Of a stretch of DNA of 26,158 nt, positions 15,956-22,761 are shown in pieces. Below the pieces are notes generated by a model that was given only the letters and a program-made list of their open reading frames with translations, was not told the origin of the DNA and ran no database searches. The position numbers and the translations under genes are program-made. The stretch is from Alphaproteobacteria bacterium. GTDB taxonomy: Bacteria; Myxococcota_A; UBA796; GCA-2862545. Numbering within the stretch: the stretch's first letter is position 1; each line of letters opens with the position of its first letter. The stretch lies in contig JACKEO010000035.1 of the NCBI GenBank assembly GCA_020632955.1, positions 1 to 26,158 of the forward strand, given 5' to 3'.

Positions 15956-16246
15956 GTCGGACTCCTCCGAGGCCGCGCCGGGTACCCCACGGATCGGGAA
16001 CGAGATCGAACAGGGTGTGACAGTGGCCCTTCCGACCCTGATCTCCACGTCGGGTGAGCCCTGTTTCGAAGACCTGATCCTACATCTGGGTAGGTCTTGT
16101 CAGGTCGATGTCAATGCAGTGCGCGCGCCCCGCGCACGGCTCCGCACCCGCGCCCCACCGGCCAGCAGGCCGCGCCGCGTGAGCAGGTCTGGCCGACGTC
16201 CGAGGCCCGCCCTCCGAGGGGCGCGCCGACGCGCGGAGCGTGAGCC
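15956..16246. other. 291-bp intergenic spacer upstream of the hydrolase gene
   Basis: This spacer lies between two minus-strand genes. It holds the ribosome site of the hydrolase and a possible minus-strand promoter (TTGACA at 16109-16114, TACCCA at 16087-16092, 16-bp spacing; the -10 is poor). It also has a 7-bp GC hairpin (16119-16125 with 16131-16137) that could end the PD40 gene transcript but lacks a T-tract. No gene is seen. Confidence 0.4.
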
Positions 16247-18076
16247 TCAGGGCACCGAGGGCGGCGCCACGTCGACCCAGGCCGGGATGTGGTTGTTCTG
16301 GGTCTGGCTCTGGCCCGCGAGCCAGAAGGCCGGTCGGGACGGGTCCTCGCCCGCGTCGGCGGCGGCCCGATCGAAGGCGCTCACCCAGATCTGCGGGAGA
16401 CCGCGGCTGTCGTACCCACGCCGCGAGGCGAAGGCGACCCAGAAGACCTGGCCCTCCGTGCCCGAGGGCGCGAAGCGCGGCCAGGAGTTGTAGAGGTCGC
16501 CCGTGGCGTTCGCGCGACCCAACGCCACGGCGGCGCGGCTGCCGTCGGCGGGGATCACCCAGAGGCTCGCGTCGGGGTCGTCGTAGCTGTCGCCGGTGGA
16601 CCGGTTGAAGACGAGCCACTTCCCGTCGGGGCTGTGCGTCGGGTAGTAGGCCAGCTCGCCCGCCGGGGCCGTGTGGATGACCTCGGGCGTGCCGAAGGCC
16701 TGTCCGTCCCAGGTCATGCGCTCCAGCGTGTTCGTGCCCGCCTTGCACAGGTAGATGTCGCTGTTGCAGGGGGTGGAGCGCACGAAGACCACCTGGTCGC
16801 CCGCAGGCGACCAGTCGGGCTGCGTGACGGTGGACGCCGTGAGCACCGTGTCGACCACCGCGGAGGTCTCGCCGTCGAGCAGCGTCAGCGTGCCCTGGAA
16901 GGCCGTGAGCAGGTGGGCCCCGTCCGGGGAGAAGGTGCTGTAGTGGGTGCGCCGGCCGTCCTGCGCGGCCTGGGTGCCGGTGTAGGTCTCGGTCTCGCTG
17001 GAGACGTCGTACATGCCCAGCGTGCCGCCGGACCCTCCCCGGTTGTAGGCCATGATGCCGCGCGAGGAGATGACGTGGCAGCCCACGCAGCTGCCGGCCT
17101 CGGCGCTGGTGAAGAAGCTGCGCGCGGGCTGGCCGAAGGGGATCTCCATCATCCCGCTCACCGAGGTGGACCAGTAGACGACCGACCCGGCCGCATCGAA
17201 GGAGTCCACGCCCAGCGTGAGCGGCACGGCCTCGAACACCCCCGACTCCGTGGCGACGTACAGCTCGACCTTCACCTCGCTCCCGGCGTTGGAGCGCGTG
17301 ATCCGCTCCCAGTCCTCCGTCAGCGCGGTCCAGCTGAGCTCGGTGGTGTAGACCGTGAGGTTGATGACGTCGGTGGAGAAGACCAGCTTGTAGGCCTTGG
17401 CCGGCGGCGTGGTCCACTGGAACTTCACGGAGGCCACGTTGCGCGGAAGCACCGTGCCGTCCTCGGGGTAGGTCCAGGCCGGCGACGCGAGCGGCGTGCT
17501 GGGCACATCGAACCAGGTGGCGTCCACGCCGGGGTCGTCGAGCACCTCCACCCAGCGGCTCACCACCACCGCGCGCCCCTCCACGCCCTCGATGGTGGCG
17601 ATCACGTCGGTGGTGCCGCCGATGTCGACCGAGGCGGTGAACACGCCGGCGGTGTCCACGGTGCCCACCACGGCGTTCGAGACCGACCAGGTGGTGGGCC
17701 CCGGCGCCACGGTGGTGCCGTCGGACCACAGGACCGACGCGGTGAAGGTGGCGGGCGCCGCGCCGTCCGGGCCGGTCTCGAGCTCCAGGCGCGGCGGATC
17801 CACCGTCACGGTGAAGGTGGGCGGAGGGTCGGTGTCGACCGGGGGATCGGTGTCGCCGTCCGTGTCGGGGGCCACGTCCGTCTCGGTGGGCGCATCCGTG
17901 TCCTTCGCGCGGTCGCTGTCGGCCCCGCCGTCGGTGTCGTCCCCTCCGGGCGGATCGCTCGCGTCGGTGCCGTCGCCGCCGCTGTCCTCCGGCGAGGCGG
18001 TGTCGTCGTCGTCACGGTCGACGGCGCCACAGGCACCGGTGAGCAGGAGCAGCGGGATGAGCACGCGGCCGCGCAT
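16247..18076 (-). CDS. PD40/TolB-like propeller lipoprotein with one haem-c motif
   Basis: A 609-residue predicted lipoprotein. ATG 18074-18076 follows GGAGG. MRGRVLIPLLLLTGAC gives Cys16, followed by about 65 residues almost made of Asp, Thr, Gly and Pro. Residues about 85-160 look like a bacterial Ig-like (BIG2) domain (FTVTVDPPRLELETG, TWSVSNAVVGTVDTAGVFTA). A beta region follows, then C-V-G-C-H at residues 330-334, one covalent haem-c site. After it come propeller blades of the TolB/PD40 kind: THYSTFSPDGAHLLTAF, VTQPDWSPAGDQVVFV, AYYPTHSPDGKWLVFNR and YNSWPRFAPSGTEGQVFWV. The position of the haem motif immediately before the propeller is unusual for TolB. The role is unknown; an outer-surface or periplasmic redox or binding protein is inferred. 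It is divergent from the FG-GAP lipoprotein gene, with palindromes between them. Confidence 0.85.
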   Translation of the reverse strand: MRGRVLIPLLLLTGACGAVDRDDDDTASPEDSGGDGTDASDPPGGDDTDGGADSDRAKDTDAPTETDVAPDTDGDTDPPVDTDPPPTFTVTVDPPRLELETGPDGAAPATFTASVLWSDGTTVAPGPTTWSVSNAVVGTVDTAGVFTASVDIGGTTDVIATIEGVEGRAVVVSRWVEVLDDPGVDATWFDVPSTPLASPAWTYPEDGTVLPRNVASVKFQWTTPPAKAYKLVFSTDVINLTVYTTELSWTALTEDWERITRSNAGSEVKVELYVATESGVFEAVPLTLGVDSFDAAGSVVYWSTSVSGMMEIPFGQPARSFFTSAEAGSCVGCHVISSRGIMAYNRGGSGGTLGMYDVSSETETYTGTQAAQDGRRTHYSTFSPDGAHLLTAFQGTLTLLDGETSAVVDTVLTASTVTQPDWSPAGDQVVFVRSTPCNSDIYLCKAGTNTLERMTWDGQAFGTPEVIHTAPAGELAYYPTHSPDGKWLVFNRSTGDSYDDPDASLWVIPADGSRAAVALGRANATGDLYNSWPRFAPSGTEGQVFWVAFASRRGYDSRGLPQIWVSAFDRAAADAGEDPSRPAFWLAGQSQTQNNHIPAWVDVAPPSVP

Positions 18077-18114
18077 GGGACCTCCACGATGCGGAGGTAG
18101 CTGCCCGCTTGCAG

Positions 18115-18178
18115 GGGTGCACCCGTGCAGCAGACCCGGCGTGGAGACAGGGGCACCCCATCTGGGGCGAACGCCCCA
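18115..18178. promoter_or_regulatory. Two palindromes in the divergent promoter region 18077-18269
   Basis: GGGTGCACCC (18115-18124) is a perfect 10-bp palindrome. TGGGGCG-AA-CGCCCCA (18163-18178) is an inverted repeat with seven-base arms. Both lie in the 193-bp gap between two divergent lipoprotein genes and are candidates for regulator binding sites. GC-rich chance palindromes cannot be excluded. Confidence 0.35.
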
Positions 18179-18269
18179 TTCGTGCGGCGCGCCCCCCCCG
18201 CCAGGCAGTAGGCAGGCACCGACCCCTTCGGCCGCGTCCCGCGTGGATGCCGACTCCCTGGAGCGTCCC

Positions 18270-19949
18270 ATGTCCCGGTCACCACAGGCCCTGCCCCTCG
18301 CCCGCCTGCTCCTCCCGCTGGCCCTGATGGCCTGCTTCGAGGAGGAGGAGAAGCCCGACGCCACCGACACCGACACCACGCCCGACACGCCGGGCGACAG
18401 CGGCACGCCCACCACACCCAAGCCCGGCGACCGCGACGGCGACGGGTCACCCGACGACGAGGACTGCGCTCCGGACGACCCGGCCGTGCACCCGGGCGCC
18501 GAGGAGATCTGCTTCGACAGCATCGACAACGACTGCGATGGCGCCTTCACGATCGGGTGCCTGCTGCCCAAGGGCGTCATCGAGGCGCAGCACACCCACG
18601 GCGTGCTGCAGGGGCACATCGACGATCTCGAGGCCGGGACGGCGGTGGCGCTGGGGATCCTGCGGCCCAACCAGCGCGCCAGCGTGCTCATCGGCGCCCC
18701 CGGCGACCGACAGTCGGAGCACCCGGGCGCCGTCTACCTGCTCGAGACCCCCTTCTTCGGCACCCAGCACCTGGGCGTGCTCGGCGCCGAGATCCTGGGG
18801 GAGGAGGACAAGGACAACTTCGGCGCCGCCGTGGCCTTCGTCCACGATCGCGACGAGAACGGCGTGTCGGAGCTCGTCGTGGGGGCTCCGTACGCCGAGT
18901 ACGGCGATGGCGCCGTGTATGTCTTCGAGCCACCGAACGTCGGGCACTACACCATCGACGGACCCGCGACCCTCGGCGTCGCGCACGCCAAGCTCATCGG
19001 AGGTCGCGCGAGCCGCGCGGGCGCGAGTCTCGCCACGGGCGACTTCGGCGGCGGCGCCGGAGGGGACATCGCCATCGGAGCACCCGACTGGTCCGAGTAC
19101 GACGCGAGGGGTGCGGTCTACCTGCTGTTCGACGGCCCCCTGACCACCTTCCCGCCGCCAGAGCTGCCGGAGGTCGCCGACGAGATCCTGTTCGGAGCCC
19201 TCGTGGACGAGCCCATCGAGCACTACCTCCTCAACCCCGGACAGTGCGTGGCGAACGCGGGTCGGCTGCTCGGAGCGGGGCGGGACGGGCTGCTGCTGTC
19301 GAACGGCCTCGGGTACACCTACGTGCTCGACACGAGCACCGTCGGCGCTCCCGACTTCTCGCTGGCCCACACCCCCCTCGTCGAAGCCGGCGACGTCGCC
19401 ATGGGCGCGGGCGGGGACCTCACGGGCGACGGCGTCACCGACTTCCTGATCGCCAGCTCGTGCGTCGACATCCCGGCGTTGGAGGTCACCTGCACGAACG
19501 CGGTGCTGGTGATGAGCGGAGCCACCGACTTCTACAAGGCAGGCGAACGCTTCGACCACGCCGCGGACAGGGCCAGGGCGACCAGGCAGGCACAGGCCAT
19601 CTTCGTGCCCGGCGAGGACAGCTACCTGGGGGTGGAGTCCGAGGTGCGCAGCGTCACCGGCGCCGGCGACGTGAACGGCGACGGACACGACGACCTCCTC
19701 ATCGGAGACCCCGGCGCCGACGGCTTCCACGGCGCCGTGTACCTGTTCCTCGGCCCCGTCTCCGGCATCCTGCGGCCCGAGGACGCCTACCTGACCATCA
19801 CCGGCGACGAGGGGGACTCGATGCTCGGCTGGTCGGTGGCCAGCGGCGACATCAACGGCGACCACCTGGACGACTTCGTGATGGGCGCCCCCGGGGATGG
19901 GAAGCGCGCAGGCGCCGTGTACGTCATCTACGGCGGACGCGCGCGGTAG
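18270..19949 (+). CDS. MopE-motif and FG-GAP (integrin alpha-like) repeat lipoprotein
   Basis: A 559-residue predicted lipoprotein. ATG 18270 follows GGAG. The signal peptide ends LLLPLALMAC with Cys22, then FEEEEKPD and an Asp/Thr spacer. Residues about 52-92 contain DRDGDGSPDDEDCAPDD, PAVHPGAEEICF and DSIDNDCDGAF, the MopE-type metal-binding motif common in Myxococcota surface proteins. The rest is six to seven FG-GAP repeats forming a beta propeller, each with a calcium-type loop and a G-A-P/G-A-V-Y-L ending, for example GDVNGDGHDDLLIGDPGADG and GDINGDHLDDFVMGAPGDG. Such propellers bind calcium and often serve in adhesion or surface display. The middle region (PIEHYLLNPGQCVANAGRLL) is less regular. 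The gene stands alone on the plus strand between two minus-strand lipoprotein genes. Confidence 0.9.
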   Translation: MSRSPQALPLARLLLPLALMACFEEEEKPDATDTDTTPDTPGDSGTPTTPKPGDRDGDGSPDDEDCAPDDPAVHPGAEEICFDSIDNDCDGAFTIGCLLPKGVIEAQHTHGVLQGHIDDLEAGTAVALGILRPNQRASVLIGAPGDRQSEHPGAVYLLETPFFGTQHLGVLGAEILGEEDKDNFGAAVAFVHDRDENGVSELVVGAPYAEYGDGAVYVFEPPNVGHYTIDGPATLGVAHAKLIGGRASRAGASLATGDFGGGAGGDIAIGAPDWSEYDARGAVYLLFDGPLTTFPPPELPEVADEILFGALVDEPIEHYLLNPGQCVANAGRLLGAGRDGLLLSNGLGYTYVLDTSTVGAPDFSLAHTPLVEAGDVAMGAGGDLTGDGVTDFLIASSCVDIPALEVTCTNAVLVMSGATDFYKAGERFDHAADRARATRQAQAIFVPGEDSYLGVESEVRSVTGAGDVNGDGHDDLLIGDPGADGFHGAVYLFLGPVSGILRPEDAYLTITGDEGDSMLGWSVASGDINGDHLDDFVMGAPGDGKRAGAVYVIYGGRAR

Positions 19950-19982
19950 GCGCTTCCGCAGGCCTGAGGCGTCGCCCGGCGA

Positions 19983-20843
19983 TCAGGGCGCGGGCGGCGG
20001 CGAGCAGGTGGCCTCGAGCTCGGGCACGAGAACCGCGTCGAGGTGCCTCGCGAGGGAGGGGCCGAGAAACGCGTCGCGAATCGACTTCATCAGCGCTGAG
20101 GACCCGTCCGAGAGCGGGCCGGCACACGCACCCTGGAAGGTGCCGGCCTGCCGAAGCGCGAGCGTGGCCTTCTCCATCTCGAAGTCCGCACGGCCGTCCA
20201 CTGTGGCGTAGCGGAGCTCGACGGACGCCTCGATCCGCTCACCGTCCATCCAGCCCTCGCCGTCGCAGAGGATCCCGTCCACCACGTACGGGTCCTCCTC
20301 CGCGCTCCAGCTCCAGAGGAAGGAGACGTCCACCCAGATCGACAGCCCGCCGAAGAAGGTGTCGCCGCTGTCGCGGATCGCGCCCACGGCGGTACGATCC
20401 GTGGCGACGATCCGGAGGTTGGAGAACGACAGCACGCCGAGATCGAGATCCCCATCGGGCGCGATCGTGGCAGGATCCCACGAGGCCACCGCCGCCGCCG
20501 CCGCCGCGTCCACCTCGGCGACCAGCGCGGGCACGTCGGGCGTGGCCTCGTCGCAGTCGTCCCAGATGCGCGGCTCCAGACCGCAGTACTCCCAGGCCCC
20601 CGGGTGGATCCGGGCCGCGCCGTCGTCGCAGTCCACGTCGGCCGCCCACCCGTCGCCGTCCGCATCGAGCGCGGGAGCCGGCCCGGTGTCGGCCTGCCCG
20701 TCGGTGTCGGCGGGCTCCTCGCCGGAAGCATCCGCCACATCGATGTCGGAGCCAGCACGCCGACCGCTGTCGAGCAGCGACGATCCCTGGGTGCAGGCGA
20801 CCGCAAGCACGGCCACCGACGTCATGGTGCCCCACCGCCACAT
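19983..20843 (-). CDS. MopE-motif lipoprotein, function unknown
   Basis: A 286-residue predicted lipoprotein. ATG 20841-20843 gives MWRWGTMTSVAVLAVAC with Cys17; GTG 20849 and the internal ATG 20825 are alternatives. After an acidic spacer (VADASGEEPADTDGQADTG) comes ALDADGDGWAADVDCDDG followed by IHPGAWEYC, a MopE-type metal-binding motif. A run of alanines (DAAAAAAVASW) is encoded by a GCC/GCG repeat near 20490-20510. The remainder (LDLGVLSFSNLRIVATDRT, FFGGLSIWVDVSFLWSW, ERIEASVELRYATVDGRADF) looks like one beta-sandwich with paired cysteines at the end (GACAG, ATCSP). It is 62 bp downstream of the PHP lipoprotein gene on the same strand, so the two are probably co-transcribed. Confidence 0.78.
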   Translation of the reverse strand: MWRWGTMTSVAVLAVACTQGSSLLDSGRRAGSDIDVADASGEEPADTDGQADTGPAPALDADGDGWAADVDCDDGAARIHPGAWEYCGLEPRIWDDCDEATPDVPALVAEVDAAAAAAVASWDPATIAPDGDLDLGVLSFSNLRIVATDRTAVGAIRDSGDTFFGGLSIWVDVSFLWSWSAEEDPYVVDGILCDGEGWMDGERIEASVELRYATVDGRADFEMEKATLALRQAGTFQGACAGPLSDGSSALMKSIRDAFLGPSLARHLDAVLVPELEATCSPPPAP

Positions 20844-20905
20844 GATCACCCCCAGGCCCCGGAGCCGGTATGCACGCCTGCAGAGGGATGCAACGCCGAC
20901 AGCGC

Positions 20906-22300
20906 TCAGCGCGCGACCACCCGGATCCCCCCCGTGTAGATCCAGGGGTAGGCCCGCTCCGCCAGCGTGGGCGCATCCACCAGGAAGTCGGCGAGGTGAC
21001 GCGGCACCATCTCGACCTCCACCCGGTAGGCGCCGGGCTCGGCCTCGAAGGACCCGCAGTCCTGCTGCCAGACCTCGCCGTCCTTGATCACGCGCACCCG
21101 GATCTCGGGAGGCTGCAGGCCGCGCGGGACCCCGGCCGCCAAGGTGGGACAGGTGACCACCAGCGTGCCCGGCGGACCCTCCCCGCCCATCTCCACCACG
21201 CTGTCGTCCGTGTCGAGGCGGAAGTCGAGGCCCGTGGGCGTGCCGAGGGCCTCGAAGGCCACGAAGGAGCGACGGGCCGCCACGGCCTCGTCGATGTCGG
21301 CCAGCGTGCGCCCGCGGGCGAGCAGCATCGTGGAGAACCAGCGCAGCATGCGGCGGTAGCTGTCGCCGCGCTCGCCGTCGGACATGGGCGTGGTGAGCAC
21401 GTTCTGGTGGGCGTCCGTGCCCGCCGTGGCCATGATCGGGCCGCGGGCGAGCAGCGCGTCGAAGCGCTCCAGCGAGGGCGGCTGGGCCTGGTGCACCCCG
21501 AGGAAGAAGAGGTCGGGCTCCACGTCGCCCGCCTGCAGGAAGGGGCCCACGTCGCCGAGCCAGCCGAAGGGATCGAGTCCGAGGTCGTCCTTGCGGATGT
21601 CGGGCCCGAACATGGCGTGCAGGTTGAAGACCTCCACGGCGTGCAGTCCCTCGTCCTGCAGCTTGCGCAGACGATCGAGGTCCTTGCCCTCGGTGTGGGC
21701 CATCATCACGAAGCCGCCGGCCTGCGTCATCGCGTCGACGGCCGCCGCGTCGCTGGCGTTGAGCAGCGCGTGCCGCGTGGGCTGATCGGGATCGACGTGG
21801 CGCTGCAGGGCCACGGGCATCAGCTCGTCCTCGAAGCCCGCGCGCCAGATCACCTCGTGCCCGTCGGGACAGGCCACGGCGCGGCCCACGCGATCCCCGT
21901 CGCGCACCCAGGCGTCGCCCTCGCGGGGGTGCAGCATCTCCTCGAAGGGCTGGGCGTCGGCGTAGTCGGGGTGATCCGTCAGGAAGGCCACGTCGAAGCG
22001 GGTCTCGCAGAGGCCGTGGCGGAGGTCGTCGAGGCAGGCGGTGTCGAGCTTGCCCTCCACCCACCCGCGGCCATCGCAGGCATCGTGCGACCACGGAGAA
22101 TGCAGGTGGAAGACGGCCCGCAGCGCCGTCCAGTCACGGGGCGGGTCGACGGCGGCGTCGGCGGGCGGCAGGCGACCGCTCCAGGGCTCGGCCTGCACGG
22201 CGGGGGCGGTGTCGGCGCCCTGGGTGTCGAGCGTGTCGTCGGACACCGGAGCGCTGGGCGTGCAGGCGAGGGCGAGGGCGAGGACACAGGATCGTTGCAT
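20906..22300 (-). CDS. PHP-domain metal-dependent phosphoesterase-like lipoprotein
   Basis: A 464-residue predicted lipoprotein. ATG 22298-22300 is preceded by AGGTGG; GTG 22307-22309 is possible. MQRSCVLALALAC gives Cys13, followed by a Ser/Asp/Thr spacer. The PHP signature is complete: F-H-L-H-S (His65, His67) with Asp73, F-L-T-D-H, M-M-A-H-T-E-G and A-G-T-D-A-H. These residues hold the metal cluster in PHP hydrolases, which cleave phosphoester bonds. Most PHP proteins are cytosolic; here the domain should sit outside the inner membrane. The C-terminal part (FRLDTDDSVVEMGGEGPPGTLVVTC, IRVRVIKDGEVWQQ, YRVEVEMVPRHL, YPWIYTGGIRVV) is a beta-sandwich often found behind secreted PHP domains. The substrate is unknown. 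It is the first gene of a two-gene unit with the MopE-motif lipoprotein. Confidence 0.88.
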   Translation of the reverse strand: MQRSCVLALALACTPSAPVSDDTLDTQGADTAPAVQAEPWSGRLPPADAAVDPPRDWTALRAVFHLHSPWSHDACDGRGWVEGKLDTACLDDLRHGLCETRFDVAFLTDHPDYADAQPFEEMLHPREGDAWVRDGDRVGRAVACPDGHEVIWRAGFEDELMPVALQRHVDPDQPTRHALLNASDAAAVDAMTQAGGFVMMAHTEGKDLDRLRKLQDEGLHAVEVFNLHAMFGPDIRKDDLGLDPFGWLGDVGPFLQAGDVEPDLFFLGVHQAQPPSLERFDALLARGPIMATAGTDAHQNVLTTPMSDGERGDSYRRMLRWFSTMLLARGRTLADIDEAVAARRSFVAFEALGTPTGLDFRLDTDDSVVEMGGEGPPGTLVVTCPTLAAGVPRGLQPPEIRVRVIKDGEVWQQDCGSFEAEPGAYRVEVEMVPRHLADFLVDAPTLAERAYPWIYTGGIRVVAR

Positions 22301-22382
22301 GGGCGCCACCTACCCTGCGCTGCACACGGTGTCGTGGCACGCGCCGTCCACGGCGCTAAGCTGGGGCGCACGCGGAGAACCC

Positions 22383-22760
22383 ATGCGCCGACCCTCCTCC
22401 CTGGTGATCCTCGCCCTCCTCGCCGGCGGCTGCCTCACGCCCGCCGGCCAGAAGGTCACCGTGCTGCTCACCGATCGCACCCTCACCTGCACCGAGGATG
22501 CCGACGGCAAGCGCATCGCCGTGCTCGAGCTGGCCCAGGAGGACGACCTGTACCAGGTGCCCCTCGTCGAGCGTGCCACCGGCGTGGTGCGCACGCTCGC
22601 GGGCCGCCGCGACGGGCTCGAGGTCACCTTCGACTGCCCCGAGAGCCTCGGCGAGCTGCGCGTCCGGCTGGCCACCATCCTCCAGTCCCGCGCCGACGTG
22701 AGCGCCGACACGGGCAGTGGCAGCAGCAGCGGGGGCGGCGGTCGGCCTCCGCCCTCCTGA
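22383..22760 (+). CDS. Small putative lipoprotein upstream of the radical SAM fusion
   Basis: A 125-residue predicted lipoprotein. ATG 22383 has a GGAG nearby. MRRPSSLVILALLAGGC gives Cys17. The mature part is one small beta-rich domain (KVTVLLTDRTLTCTEDADGKRIAVLEL, YQVPLVERATGVVRTLAG, GLEVTFDCPESLGELRVRLATILQ) with two cysteines that could pair. It ends in a flexible Ser/Gly tail (TGSGSSSGGGGRPPPS). The function is unknown. The radical SAM-propeller gene begins one base after its stop, so the two are very likely translated together, which is the main hint to a common role. It is divergent from the PHP lipoprotein gene, 82 bp away. Confidence 0.75.
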   Translation: MRRPSSLVILALLAGGCLTPAGQKVTVLLTDRTLTCTEDADGKRIAVLELAQEDDLYQVPLVERATGVVRTLAGRRDGLEVTFDCPESLGELRVRLATILQSRADVSADTGSGSSSGGGGRPPPS

Positions 22761-22761
22761 C

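Noticed and set aside
16087..16114. TTGACA/TACCCA as a confident promoter of the hydrolase gene
   Set aside because: The -35 is good but the -10 is poor and the leader would be about 130 bp. I kept it only as a remark under the spacer.
16119..16137. GC hairpin as terminator of the PD40 lipoprotein gene
   Set aside because: There is no T-tract, and it lies over 100 bp after the stop in sequence where such hairpins arise easily by chance.
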